The notes under the pieces were generated by a model. The model did not search any database. It saw nothing but the letters and a program-made list of their open reading frames with translations, and had not been told where the DNA came from. From contig JADJPG010000040.1 in assembly GCA_016713365.1 (NCBI GenBank), positions 25,724 to 89,723 on the forward strand: a stretch of 64,000 nucleotides of DNA. The letters are read 5' to 3'. Source of the DNA: Verrucomicrobiota bacterium. Lineage in GTDB: Bacteria; Verrucomicrobiota; Verrucomicrobiia; Limisphaerales; JADJPG01. The first letter of the stretch is position 1, and each line of letters starts with the position of its first letter. This document shows, piece after piece, positions 55,556 to 64,000 of this stretch. The translations under genes were made by a program, and so were the position numbers.

Positions 55556-57397
55556 TTACACGGTGACCGGTTCAGCAGCGGGCGCGACGGCGACGGCTTC
55601 AATGCTGTCGACGCGGAATTTTTTCTTGGTGCCGTCCATGTCGAACTCGAGGTCTTCACCCGGCTTCTTGCCGACCATCGCCTGCGCGAGCGGAGTGAGG
55701 TAGCTGAGGATGTTCTTGTCCGGATCGCCGTCCCACGCGCCGAGGATCGTGTAGGTCTCGCTGCCGTTGGAGCCGAGGTCGGTGACCTTCACGCGGGTGC
55801 CGATGCTGACCACGTCGGTCTTGGCATTCGCGAAGTCCGTGCCGCGGGCGCGAACGAGCTGGGCTTCGAGCTCGGACTTGCGGCGCATGAGAATCTTCTG
55901 CATTTCCTTCGCGGCCTTGTATTCGTGGTTCTCGCGCAAGTCGCCGTAGCTGCGGGCGATGGCAATTTCCTTCGAGTTGGCTGGAATCTTCTTCTGCACG
56001 AGCTCGGTGTACTCGTTTTTACGCTTTTCAAGGCTCTCCCAGGAAACGATGAGCGACATGTCCTGCTTGGTTTCTCCGGAGATGAGGGACTGGACGGCCG
56101 GGTAGCTCTTCACGATGCGCGCGAGGAGCGAGCGCTTGTCCATGTCGTCGAAGCACGGCGAGAGCTGCAGGGCGCGGGTGAGATCCTTGATGACTTCGAA
56201 GTCCGCGGAGCCGATGAGCTCGACTAGGAGCTGTTGGTCGTCGAGGATGAAATCGCGGAGACGGTTGGACTTCTTCTCGTTGAACTGATCGCGCTCCATC
56301 GCGGAGAGCATGGCGCGGAAGACTTCCGGCCCGAGGATGTCGGCGAAGCTGTCGGAGCGTTCCTTCGCCAGCCAGAGCAGCAGTTCGCTGTTCGCGGTGT
56401 GATGGCTGATCAGCTTGGCGAGAGTGTCCTTGAGGAGGTTCAGCTTGCCTTCCTGGATGAGCAGGGAGGCGATTTCGCCCGCGAGCTTGGCCGGCACGCC
56501 GTTGAAGGTGACGAGCAGGGCTTCATGCCAGAGAGCAGAGTTGCTTTCCTTGTAGGATTGCAGCGCGCGGCGATGTTTCACAGCCGGCATCTGTTCGATG
56601 ATCGGACCGGGCTTCACGTCCTGGCTCCAAATGGTGCCGGCGGTGATTTCGCCCTCCACGGGTGCCAGTCCGGCGCCTTGACGAATCTCGTCGCGAATGA
56701 AGATGCCTTCGAGCGTGACGGAGGGCTGCGTGCGCTGATGGGTGACGATGTCCGCATTCAGGCCGGCGATGATCTCGTTGGCGACGGTGGCTTTGTCCTG
56801 CAGGTCAGGGAAGTTCTTGAGTGCTTCCGTCGCGGCGGCGGTCTTGGCCTTCAATCCCTTCGCCGCCTTGAACTCGGCGAGCAAGCGATCCGGCAGCGCG
56901 ACTTCGCTGGTTTGGTAGAGAATCGGGTCGGACTTCTTCGTCGGCACGGTGAAGTGGCCGTCCTTCTTGATTTCCTTCTTGGCGGCTTCCCACCACTTCT
57001 TCCAGTCGTCCTGAATGACGTCTGGAACGAGAACCTGCTGAATTTGATCGATGGTGGCGCGACCGCCAAAGCTCAGGACAACCAGTTTGATGAGGTCGAG
57101 ATGATGCAGCGCGGCCATCTTGCGCAGGCCTTCGAGGTCGGACGCCTTCTTGGCGAAGATGTGGTTCGCGTCGATGGGCTTCCGCGATTCCGCGGCGAAG
57201 CTCAAATCCATGGCGTGTCCCGCCTTGGTCTGGAAGTCGATGGTGAAACGCGCGAAGACGGTATCCACCGTCTTGATCTTACCGAAACCCCAGCTGCGAT
57301 GCGAGCAGTAGCCGCTCTGGGTGAGCAGCACAAGCGCGTCGACGTGTGTACGGTTGATCTTTCCGGCGGCGGCTAGTTTATCGAACTCTTCTTTCAT
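55556..57397 (-). CDS. GreA-family transcription factor with very long N-terminal extension
   Basis: 613 residues; ordinary GreA has about 158. The last 150 residues are GreA/GreB-like: coiled-coil with the acidic tip in IARSYGDLRENHEYKAAKEMQ (Asp and Glu retained), then ARGTDFANAKTDVVSIGTRVKVTDLGSNGSETYTILGAWDGD and a C-terminal PLAQAMVGKKPGEDLEFD. The 450-residue N-terminal region (for example VLLTQSGYCSHRSWGFGKIKTVDTVFARFTIDF) is helix-rich and of unknown function. The tip residues suggest it can rescue backtracked RNA polymerase. A similar extension is known to me only in PVC-type bacteria. Confidence 0.83.
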   Translation of the reverse strand: MKEEFDKLAAAGKINRTHVDALVLLTQSGYCSHRSWGFGKIKTVDTVFARFTIDFQTKAGHAMDLSFAAESRKPIDANHIFAKKASDLEGLRKMAALHHLDLIKLVVLSFGGRATIDQIQQVLVPDVIQDDWKKWWEAAKKEIKKDGHFTVPTKKSDPILYQTSEVALPDRLLAEFKAAKGLKAKTAAATEALKNFPDLQDKATVANEIIAGLNADIVTHQRTQPSVTLEGIFIRDEIRQGAGLAPVEGEITAGTIWSQDVKPGPIIEQMPAVKHRRALQSYKESNSALWHEALLVTFNGVPAKLAGEIASLLIQEGKLNLLKDTLAKLISHHTANSELLLWLAKERSDSFADILGPEVFRAMLSAMERDQFNEKKSNRLRDFILDDQQLLVELIGSADFEVIKDLTRALQLSPCFDDMDKRSLLARIVKSYPAVQSLISGETKQDMSLIVSWESLEKRKNEYTELVQKKIPANSKEIAIARSYGDLRENHEYKAAKEMQKILMRRKSELEAQLVRARGTDFANAKTDVVSIGTRVKVTDLGSNGSETYTILGAWDGDPDKNILSYLTPLAQAMVGKKPGEDLEFDMDGTKKKFRVDSIEAVAVAPAAEPVTV

Positions 57398-57454
57398 AGG
57401 ATCGCGTTAAATTCTCGATTGCAATTGAGCGATTGGCATTATTAGGAGGTGGCT

Positions 57455-58747
57455 TTGCAAAAACCAAGAGAAATTGCCGTTCGTTTGTTGACGCGGCATG
57501 CGGATGGCACCGGCTTGCTCGAAGATCTGCTCGACGCGGAGTTGAGCAAGGGAACCATCGCGCCGGCGGATCGCGGGCTCGTGCAGGAACTCGTTTACGG
57601 CGCCGTGCGCTGGCAAAAGACGCTCGACTGGCTCATCGCGCGCAAGACGGACAGCCGCCCGAAGAAGCCGGTTCTGCAAATCCTCCTGCGCCTCGGATTG
57701 TATCAGCTGTTCCTGCTCGATCGCATTCCGGACCACGCCGCCGTCAACGAATCCGTCCAGCTCGCGCGAGAACTGGGCTTCGGCTCTCAATCCGGCTTCA
57801 TCAACGCCGTTCTCCGCAACTGCCTCCGCGAACGCGACGTCCTGGAGCGGGATCTTCAAACGCTGAAAGACAGCTCGCCGGACCTTGGCTACTCGCATCC
57901 GCGCTGGCTCTGCGATCGTTGGGAACAGCGGTGGGGCGGAGAGAACCTCCGGGCGCTGCTTGATTGGAACAACGCCGCGCCGACCATCTACCTGCGCGTC
58001 AACACGCTCAAGGCGACCCCGGAGCAACTCGCCGCGGAATTTGAAAAGGAAGGCGTTCTCTTCACGCCACGGACCTTCGAGTGGGCGCCGACGGAATGGG
58101 TCTTCGAACTGCGCTCGCATCCTTCGCTGGCGACGCTGAAGAGTTTTCAGGATGGCCATTTCTACGTTCAGGACCCGAGCACGCTGCTAGCGGTTCACGA
58201 ACTGGCACCGCAGCCCGGTGAAACCATCCTCGATCTCTGCGCCGCGCCGGGCGGCAAGACGACGTTGATGGCACAGTGCATGGAGAATCGCGGTGTCGTG
58301 TACGCGCACGACATCGAGACGCGTCGCCTCGGACTCATCTCGGAGAACTGCACGCGCCTCGGCGCGAGCTGTGTCCATGTGACTTCGGCGGATGAGCTCA
58401 AGGCTCTGGCTGCGCCGGGCAAGTTCGACCGCATCCTCATCGACGCGCCGTGTTCAAACACCGGCGTGATGCGTCGTCGCGTCGAGCTCCGCTGGCGCAT
58501 TCAACCTTCGGAGATCGATCGATTGCGCGCGGTTCAACTCGGGCTGTTGCAACAGGCCGCTCCGTGGCTCAAGCCCGGTGGAACGCTGGTTTACAGCACG
58601 TGCAGCCTCGAGCCGCAGGAGAACTCCAGCGTGGTGAAGGAGTTCCTCGCCAGCGCGCCGGGTTTTGAACTGGTGCGCGAGCGGGAACTGATTCCGTTCG
58701 TGGACGGCACGGATGGCGCGTTCGTGGCCACCTTGCGCAAAACGTAG
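57455..58747 (+). CDS. rsmB: 16S rRNA (cytosine-967-C5) methyltransferase RsmB
   Basis: About 430 residues. The N-terminal NusB-like RNA-binding domain (residues 1-135) is followed by the SAM-dependent Rossmann domain. Motifs are LDLCAAPGGKTTLMAQ (SAM), DIETRRLGLI, IDAPCSNTGV with the PC catalytic cysteine, and STCSLEPQEN with the second cysteine. The GTG at 57449 overlaps the AGGAGG ribosome site (57444-57449), so the TTG at 57455, with 5 nt spacing, is the better start. It diverges from the GreA-like gene, 57 nt apart. Confidence 0.92.
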   Translation: MQKPREIAVRLLTRHADGTGLLEDLLDAELSKGTIAPADRGLVQELVYGAVRWQKTLDWLIARKTDSRPKKPVLQILLRLGLYQLFLLDRIPDHAAVNESVQLARELGFGSQSGFINAVLRNCLRERDVLERDLQTLKDSSPDLGYSHPRWLCDRWEQRWGGENLRALLDWNNAAPTIYLRVNTLKATPEQLAAEFEKEGVLFTPRTFEWAPTEWVFELRSHPSLATLKSFQDGHFYVQDPSTLLAVHELAPQPGETILDLCAAPGGKTTLMAQCMENRGVVYAHDIETRRLGLISENCTRLGASCVHVTSADELKALAAPGKFDRILIDAPCSNTGVMRRRVELRWRIQPSEIDRLRAVQLGLLQQAAPWLKPGGTLVYSTCSLEPQENSSVVKEFLASAPGFELVRERELIPFVDGTDGAFVATLRKT

Positions 58748-58756
58748 GCTGTTGGC

Positions 58757-59899
58757 CTACGGGGTGGCGGCGCGGTGGAACCGGAAGGGCAGGGGAGACG
58801 AATCCTGAATGATCGTGCTCGTGCCGGTGCTGACAAAGCTGGTCCAAGTCATCCATTGTTGGAGATCGGTCGATCCCTGAACTCGATAACTACGACCAGG
58901 GATGGTGGACAGCGTAAAGCGGAAGCCTTGTCCCGCGACGAATGTTGATTCGGTGAACGCCGGAGTTGCACCTCCGGGGACATTCGCTGCTTCTCCGAGG
59001 AACGACAGTAATTGAGCGTCGCTCACCGCGCCGGCATTCGAGAGGTTCGCGCCAGCTAGATTCGCCGGCACGATCGGGCGTGCGTAGCGGACGTAATTGA
59101 ACGACGCGATCAGGTCCGGCCTGCAACTGTTGAGCACGACGCCGTTCGGGAGGCGCAGTCCATTCGTCAGCACGAACTGATTTTGATACTGAACGCCCAC
59201 GGCCTCGCACGTCGGCCAGTCGGTATAAACGGTCAGGCCCGCCTGCAACGTCGCCGGCATATCCGGGCGAAAGTAGCGTTGATGCACCTGCCACGCTCCG
59301 CCGGGTTCGCGTCGCAGCAGGATCAAATGCGGCCCGATGCGCGCGACCTGAATGCTCGAACGCGCCGGCGCGCCGTTCGAGATATAGAGCGTGGACTGGC
59401 TGTTCACCGTGGTCTTCACCTCGTATTGAAAAGTGCCTGGATTGTTTGCCGCGCCGGTGGAGAGGAAGACGTAGTTCTGGCCGCCCGGTGTCCACTGAGA
59501 GGGATTCGTCATCGTGCGCGGCGTGCGCACCATGATTCCCGCCAACGAATAGAGCGCCATAGGCGGCCGAACTCGGCTGCGACCTGTGGTTTCGACATCC
59601 GTCGTGATTACGAAATCGCCGGTGACCGTCTTGTAAGTCAGCTCCCCGCGCCACTCCGCGTACCAACTGCTCGTGTGCGGAACCATCGTCATCCGTCCCG
59701 GCTGCGTCGTATTGATATCGAACACTTGCAACGCATCGTTGCCCCAGCCTTCGACCTGATGGATGCGCTGCCAGTTCGTGACCGAGTGCGCGCTGTCGAA
59801 CTCGTCGCTGAGCACGGTGAGGTCGTCGGACGCATGAAGCGTTGAAGCGGCGAGGCAAATCGCCAGCCCGAGCGCGAAGGGCGTGAGACGGGGTTTCAT
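58757..59899 (-). CDS. Secreted protein with LamG/DUF1349-like domain and PVC C-terminal module
   Basis: 380 residues from the ATG at 59899, ending just behind rsmB. A signal peptide (TPFALGLAICLAASTLHA) is followed by a concanavalin-like domain: DEFDSAHSVTNWQRIHQVEGWG ... WYAEWRGELTYKTVTGDFVITTDVE ... GIMVR, a DUF1349-like pattern. The C-terminal module, FRFTLSTIPGRSYRVQGSTDLQQWMTWTSF, belongs to a repeatedly used ending in this window (see also the proteins at 29200 and 59934). It is a likely extracellular protein, possibly with carbohydrate-binding ability. Confidence 0.78.
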   Translation of the reverse strand: MKPRLTPFALGLAICLAASTLHASDDLTVLSDEFDSAHSVTNWQRIHQVEGWGNDALQVFDINTTQPGRMTMVPHTSSWYAEWRGELTYKTVTGDFVITTDVETTGRSRVRPPMALYSLAGIMVRTPRTMTNPSQWTPGGQNYVFLSTGAANNPGTFQYEVKTTVNSQSTLYISNGAPARSSIQVARIGPHLILLRREPGGAWQVHQRYFRPDMPATLQAGLTVYTDWPTCEAVGVQYQNQFVLTNGLRLPNGVVLNSCRPDLIASFNYVRYARPIVPANLAGANLSNAGAVSDAQLLSFLGEAANVPGGATPAFTESTFVAGQGFRFTLSTIPGRSYRVQGSTDLQQWMTWTSFVSTGTSTIIQDSSPLPFRFHRAATP

Positions 59900-59933
59900 C
59901 CGATCGTCCACGGCTGAACCCGTCCGCTTCGGT

Positions 59934-62846
59934 TCAATGACATGGCCCGGTGGGATCATGGAGCAGCACTCCGTACCGGGTGGAGTCGGAATAGCCCTGG
60001 ACTTTCCACACCTGATAGCCGAGCTGGAGCTGCTGGCTGACGTAGCTCTGGTAACCGCCGGGCGTCAGACCCCATGCCACCTTCCAGCAGCCGGGACGGT
60101 CGCGGAAGATGCCGCTGAGCCGCAGGCCGTTCGCGCGGCTGGCGACGTTGAAGCTGACCGGCAGGTAACCATCGGCTTTGTAGTCGTCGATCGTCTGATC
60201 AAACACGCTGGAGGTTTGCAGGCCGGAATAGAGGAAGGGACGGCCCTCGTGGCTGGTGACAAACGCCGACTGGTAATTGACGCCGTTGACCGAGTAACCG
60301 AAGTAATCTTCAAGCCGCCATTCGTCGTCCACGACACGGTCCTGCCAGAGGTCGCCCCATTCTGCGTCGGTGAGCATCGCGCGATGTTCGATTGATTCAC
60401 CGGCTTCCAGCGGACGCCAGATCGCGCTGAATCGGGGCTGCCCGCCGAGGGTCTTCTCCACGGTCGTCTCCCGCATGATGTAGCCCTGGCTGTAGCGCAG
60501 TTCGGCCAGGTCCTGGAACTCCTGCGCCGTTCGATACGTGTGGAGATACCAGCCGCCGGGGATGCCGCTCTGGAACGATCCCGAAGCCAGCAGCGAATCT
60601 CCGTCCCGGTGAATGTTCAGCGTGCGCAGTTTCCGTCCCATGTTCGGATAATAGCCCCAGTAGAATTTGAACACCTCGTAGGGCACGCCGTGGAAGGTGG
60701 GATAGAACGGCGCATACAGCCGCGAGAATTTGGTGTCCTTGAGCAAATCGTAACAGCCGGTGTCCGCTTCCTGGTAGACGCCATACGGATCAACCCAGAC
60801 CCAGGTGTTGCTGGTGGTCGGGTGCGGCACGGCGACGTAAACGTGCAGGTGAACGTTGCCCTTCCAGTTCTTCGGCGAGCCATCGTCGTTCAATCCACTG
60901 CCCGCGCCGCCTGCTCCGGTGTTGCCTGCCCAGGCCAGCGGGGTCCCGACGCTGACCGTGTCTCCGACATTGACCATAATCGTCTGCTGTTCGGTTCCCC
61001 ACGAGATGTGATCAGGATAGTCATTGGCGAAGGCGCGATACTTCACATACTTCTCGCTGGTCGAGGTGCTGGATTTCGCCTTGGCGATGTCGTGGGATTT
61101 CCCGTCGCGCAGATGCAGGTAGATGAACATTACTTTCTGTCCGTCAGCCGCGGTGCTTTCCACCGCGACGTAATTGCCGCCATTGCCGTCCCAGTCCGTC
61201 GCCACCACCACGCCGCTGCCGGCGGAAGTGACCTGGAAGGTCGGATCTTCGTCCTCTTCCACGCCGCTGCGGGAGTAGTCGCACGCGCGGTGCAGTTTCC
61301 CGGAGTTATAGTACCAGCCATGGCCCAGTTTCACGTCGGGATCGGTGAATGGCAAAAAGAACGGCTGCTCGGCGTGAATCTTCAACAGGAACTCCTCGGC
61401 TTCAGCTTTGGTCGCGAAGGCGTTGCCGGGCGATTTGAAGGTCGCGGTGGGCACGCCGCCCACTTCCGGCCAGCCGGTGAATATGCGGTCCCCTGCCTCG
61501 ACGTAGTAGTCCGGAGTCACGCACGTTGGAACCTCCACGCCCTGCATGATGTCGTATTCGATGCTTCCCGGCGCATGAGAGGCCGCGCCTTCGCGATCAT
61601 CTCCCACCTCGCCGATGTCGAGCAATAGCCGCCGTCCGAGCGCGGAATTCCAGGAATAGCCCTTGCCGGGACGCGGATCGTAAACTGTTTCGCGGGGCGG
61701 AAAGGTGTAGGTCTTCGGTTCGGGAGTTTCGTCCGGGTATTCCTCGAATTCTTCATGCACATGCCGGCTTCCGAAGTGCATGTGGGAAGGCACATCGGCC
61801 CGCCGTGGATTGCCGGCCTCCTGGCCCGGGCAGAAATAGTTGCCGGCGTTTCCTTCGATGGTGGCCGCCAGCCGGAAGAATTTCTGTCCAGTCCCGCTCG
61901 GAAGGGTGTAGGGGCTCTCCACGCCGGCGATGGGCCGCCACGGGCCGGTGACCAAGTCGGCTTCCTCGATCAAGCCGCCGTCCGGCCAGGAAAGAAGGTA
62001 GGCCTGTCGGCCCGGCGTGACGGTGAGTTGCGGCTGTCGCACGGTGACCACAAAGCTGCAGTTCGCCTTGTTGCCGCAAGCGTCCGATGTCTCGCACGTC
62101 ACCGTGGTATTGCCCAACGGCAATTCGCTGCCCGAGGGCGGCGTGCAGGAGACGATCAATTCCGTTCCGCCATCGGTGGCGGCGACATCGTAGATCGCCA
62201 CGGCGTAGTTCGTGCAGGTCAGCACGGTGAAGTTCGTCGGGCACTGAATGACGGGCGAAGTCGTGTCATTCCGAACGGTTACGGTGAAAGTGCATGTCGC
62301 ACGGTTGGTGCATCCATCGACAACAAAGCAGGTGACCGCGGTGGTGCCGACGGGAAACATGCTTCCCGAAGCGGGAGTGCAGACGGGCGTCAAATTGGCA
62401 CCGCTGTTGTCCGTTACCGTCGGGTTGGGAAAAGTGACCGCTACGCCGGCGGAGGAACAGGCCGTGACCACGATGTTGGACGGGCACTCAATAACCGGTG
62501 CCTGATTGTCGTGGGCCAATGTGACCTTGAAAGTGCAAACGTCACGCTGCCCGCAGGAGTTTGTGGCGGTGCAGGTGACGGTGGTGGTTCCCAGGATGAA
62601 GAGCCCGCCGGACGGTGGCGAACAGACCAGGAGCGGTCGCGTGGAGCAGGAGCCGCCGGAGGTGGTCGGGGTGGGATACGAGACAAAGGCGGTGCTCGCG
62701 ACGCCGCAAATCCAGTTGGTCCGGTCGGGTGGGCAATCGATTCTCAGCGGCAGGACGAGTTGGGCGAAGAGGTTTCCGGCGAGTGCCAGATAGGCCAGCA
62801 AGAGTGTAAACAGCGTGTTCAGAGTCATGGCGCGAGATTGGTTCAT
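59934..62846 (-). CDS. Secreted HYR-domain protein with M23-like and BTRD-like domains
   Basis: 970 residues with a signal peptide (TLFTLLLAYLALAGNLFA). Three or more HYR domains (CPPDRTNWIC..., PVIECPSNIVVTAC..., PVIQCPTNFTVLTC...) are followed by a short C-terminal-type module (LSWPDGGLIEEADLVTGPW). A peptidase-like domain has a Zn site of the M23 LytM pattern: H and D in KLHRACDYS and H-x-H in NVHLHVYV. Near the end are repeats (GGWYLHTYRTAQEFQDLAELRYSQGYI and a second copy with LQTSSVFDQTIDDYKADGYLPVSF) like those of polyglycine hydrolases (BTRD family). It is probably secreted and may cut peptidoglycan or protein. Confidence 0.78.
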   Translation of the reverse strand: MNQSRAMTLNTLFTLLLAYLALAGNLFAQLVLPLRIDCPPDRTNWICGVASTAFVSYPTPTTSGGSCSTRPLLVCSPPSGGLFILGTTTVTCTATNSCGQRDVCTFKVTLAHDNQAPVIECPSNIVVTACSSAGVAVTFPNPTVTDNSGANLTPVCTPASGSMFPVGTTAVTCFVVDGCTNRATCTFTVTVRNDTTSPVIQCPTNFTVLTCTNYAVAIYDVAATDGGTELIVSCTPPSGSELPLGNTTVTCETSDACGNKANCSFVVTVRQPQLTVTPGRQAYLLSWPDGGLIEEADLVTGPWRPIAGVESPYTLPSGTGQKFFRLAATIEGNAGNYFCPGQEAGNPRRADVPSHMHFGSRHVHEEFEEYPDETPEPKTYTFPPRETVYDPRPGKGYSWNSALGRRLLLDIGEVGDDREGAASHAPGSIEYDIMQGVEVPTCVTPDYYVEAGDRIFTGWPEVGGVPTATFKSPGNAFATKAEAEEFLLKIHAEQPFFLPFTDPDVKLGHGWYYNSGKLHRACDYSRSGVEEDEDPTFQVTSAGSGVVVATDWDGNGGNYVAVESTAADGQKVMFIYLHLRDGKSHDIAKAKSSTSTSEKYVKYRAFANDYPDHISWGTEQQTIMVNVGDTVSVGTPLAWAGNTGAGGAGSGLNDDGSPKNWKGNVHLHVYVAVPHPTTSNTWVWVDPYGVYQEADTGCYDLLKDTKFSRLYAPFYPTFHGVPYEVFKFYWGYYPNMGRKLRTLNIHRDGDSLLASGSFQSGIPGGWYLHTYRTAQEFQDLAELRYSQGYIMRETTVEKTLGGQPRFSAIWRPLEAGESIEHRAMLTDAEWGDLWQDRVVDDEWRLEDYFGYSVNGVNYQSAFVTSHEGRPFLYSGLQTSSVFDQTIDDYKADGYLPVSFNVASRANGLRLSGIFRDRPGCWKVAWGLTPGGYQSYVSQQLQLGYQVWKVQGYSDSTRYGVLLHDPTGPCH

Positions 62847-63079
62847 GGTTTTCGGAATCCCAGCGGGCCACGACTCGATATCGCGGCTCCCATTCTTATT
62901 TTAAGAATTAGCACGCCGTTATGACAGCCTGTTTTTGGGAAATTTCGGGTTGCAAGAGGAGAGAAACCGCAGGCGCCCGGCCGCCGCGCCGACCAGGATT
63001 CAGCGACAGGTGGAGGAGGGGACTTTCCAGGCGGCTCCGGGGTGGAGAGCTGGCGAAGAGTCAGTCTGCCTGGCGTCGA

Positions 63080-63643
63080 TTACAATAGACCGAGCTGCAG
63101 CTTCGCCGCCTCAGTCATCATGCCTTGGTTCCATTGCGGATCCCAGACGAGCTCGACGTTCGCCTCGTCGACTTCCTCGATCATGAGGAGCCGGTTCGAA
63201 ACGTCTTGCTGGAGCACGGGGCCCATGCCGCAGCCGGGCGCGGTGAGCGTCATCTTCACGTCCACCTTGAAACGGTCTGTCGCGCCGGCGAGCGGCTCGA
63301 CGTGGCAGTCGTAGATGAGGCCGAGATCCACGATGTTCACTGGAATCTCCGGGTCATAGCAGGACTTCATCTGCGTCCAGGATTCTTTCTCGACCTCTTC
63401 GAGCGTGCGCGGCGTGTGGCTGGCGCTGGCGGTCTTCTGTTCCACCTGAAGGCCGAGCGCGTCGGCGTCCTGTCCGCCGATGCGGAACATGTTTCCGTTC
63501 ACCACGACCGTGTAGGCGCCGCCGAGTGATTGCGTGATGTGCGCAGTCTCGCCCTTGAGCAGCGTGACCTTGGTGCCGACGGGCACGACCGCGGCTTCAA
63601 CATCGCGGGTGAGAGTGACGGATTCTTGGGTGGCGTAGCTCAT
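63080..63643 (-). CDS. sufT: Fe-S cluster assembly protein SufT
   Basis: 187 residues. A short N-terminal domain (VEAAVVPVGTKVTLLKGETAHITQSLGG) is followed by a DUF59/MIP18 domain: MKSCYDPEIPVNIVDLGLIYD and MTLTAPGCGMGPVLQQDV, with the conserved Cys in APGCG. The end is EVDEANVELVWDPQWNQGMMTEAAK. SufT acts in Fe-S protein maturation. It lies 6 nt behind sufE and is co-transcribed with it. Confidence 0.93.
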   Translation of the reverse strand: MSYATQESVTLTRDVEAAVVPVGTKVTLLKGETAHITQSLGGAYTVVVNGNMFRIGGQDADALGLQVEQKTASASHTPRTLEEVEKESWTQMKSCYDPEIPVNIVDLGLIYDCHVEPLAGATDRFKVDVKMTLTAPGCGMGPVLQQDVSNRLLMIEEVDEANVELVWDPQWNQGMMTEAAKLQLGLL

Positions 63644-63649
63644 GATGAA

Positions 63650-64000
63650 TTATGGGTTGGGAACCGACGTGGTGACGGAACGCGCCAGCGTGCGAATGCG
63701 TTCGACCATCGCGAAGAGTCCGTTCTTGCGCGTGGGGCTAAGGTGCTTGTCGAGGCCGAGCTGGCTGAGGGTGGACTTGGCGTCGGCGGCGAGGATCTCT
63801 TCAGGCGTGTGGCCGCTGAAGATGAGTTGCAGCACGGCGATCAATCCACGGACGATGAACGCGTCGCTGTCCGCGCGGATGCGCAGAGCGCCGGCGCGTC
63901 CCGGGTCCGGCTCCATCACCAGCCACACCATTGCCTGACAGCCGTGGACGCGATTGGCCTCGGTCTTCTCGCCCTCCGGCAGGCCAGGCAGCTTCTTGCC
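63650..64000 (-). CDS. sufE: SufE-type cysteine desulfurase activator (5' end missing)
   Basis: The gene runs off the right edge, so only the last 116 codons are seen (KKLPGLPEGEKTEANRVHGC then QAMVWLVMEPD). The Cys in HGCQAMVW is the catalytic sulfur acceptor of the SufE/CsdE family (PF02657). SFIVRGLIA-type residues (DAFIVRGLIAVLQLIFSGHTPEEI) match the family end. It forms a pair with sufT. The N-terminal part cannot be judged. Confidence 0.9.
   Translation of the reverse strand, partial: GKKLPGLPEGEKTEANRVHGCQAMVWLVMEPDPGRAGALRIRADSDAFIVRGLIAVLQLIFSGHTPEEILAADAKSTLSQLGLDKHLSPTRKNGLFAMVERIRTLARSVTTSVPNP

Noticed and set aside
60540..61628. A + strand frame of 362 codons opposite the HYR/M23 protein
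   Set aside because: Shadow frame of a well-supported minus-strand gene; no motif or ribosome site supports it.
1..64000. tRNA or rRNA genes
   Set aside because: I found no GGTTCGANTCC-type T-arm with matching acceptor stem in any intergenic stretch and no rRNA segments.

Overview
The window reads as a high-GC chromosomal segment of an uncultured member of the Verrucomicrobiota (probably the Pedosphaera/Limisphaerales side). Grounds are the prepilin-like H-X9-DG protein, an FETTHW-type ECF sigma factor next to a Ser/Thr kinase, secreted proteins with lamin-tail, Ig-like, HYR and GxxYxxxxS-type C-terminal modules, a ParE of the Bacteroidetes/Verrucomicrobia type and a GreA-like protein with a very large N-terminal extension. 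This placement is an inference from gene content; no rRNA is present. I saw no tRNA, rRNA, CRISPR array or prophage.

Layout. 1-0.3 kb: the end of hisG and a 33-aa COX24/AURKAIP1-like basic protein. 0.4-26.1 kb: a nearly complete type II secretion locus, all on the + strand: TPR lipoprotein, DUF2203 protein, gspE, gspF, a membrane protein, gspG, H, I, J, K, a PilM-like gspL, a gspM-like gene, a giant gspD and a small lipoprotein. The gspD product has 4037 residues. By my count it carries about 44 N1-type secretin domains before an ordinary secretin channel, and it holds a recent 0.93-kb superrepeat. 26.2-34.8 kb: an ECF sigma factor, a Ser/Thr kinase fused to a PhnD-like ligand-binding domain, a secreted lamin-tail/Ig protein, a pseudopilin-like protein, a frameshifted phytase-like gene and another secreted protein. 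Three of these genes share a bipartite promoter-like motif with exactly the same spacing, so a sigma/kinase regulon is likely. 34.9-37.5 kb: FHA protein and parE.

37.5-41.9 kb: nine small minus-strand genes, mostly lipoproteins, membrane proteins or unknowns. Most are separated by 100-150-bp imperfect palindromic spacers with GTTAGGC/GCCTAAC-like ends, which looks like an integron gene-cassette array without its integrase in view. 42.3-50.5 kb: a protease/DUF1080/SirB1 fusion, a formylglycine-enzyme-like lipoprotein, an ABC-2-type permease, a secreted TIM-barrel protein, a secreted esterase and ppnP. 50.5-58.7 kb: housekeeping genes (mazG, proB, M42 aminopeptidase, ModF-like ATPase, GreA-like protein, rsmB). 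58.7-62.8 kb: two secreted proteins, one with HYR domains and an M23-like domain. 63.0-64.0 kb: sufT and the start-truncated sufE.

Overall theme: the secretion machine at the left has several plausible extracellular clients in the same window. At least seven conserved genes are each broken by an indel of one or two bases, mostly in homopolymers or short repeats. I treat these as probable sequence errors and annotate the genes through the breaks.
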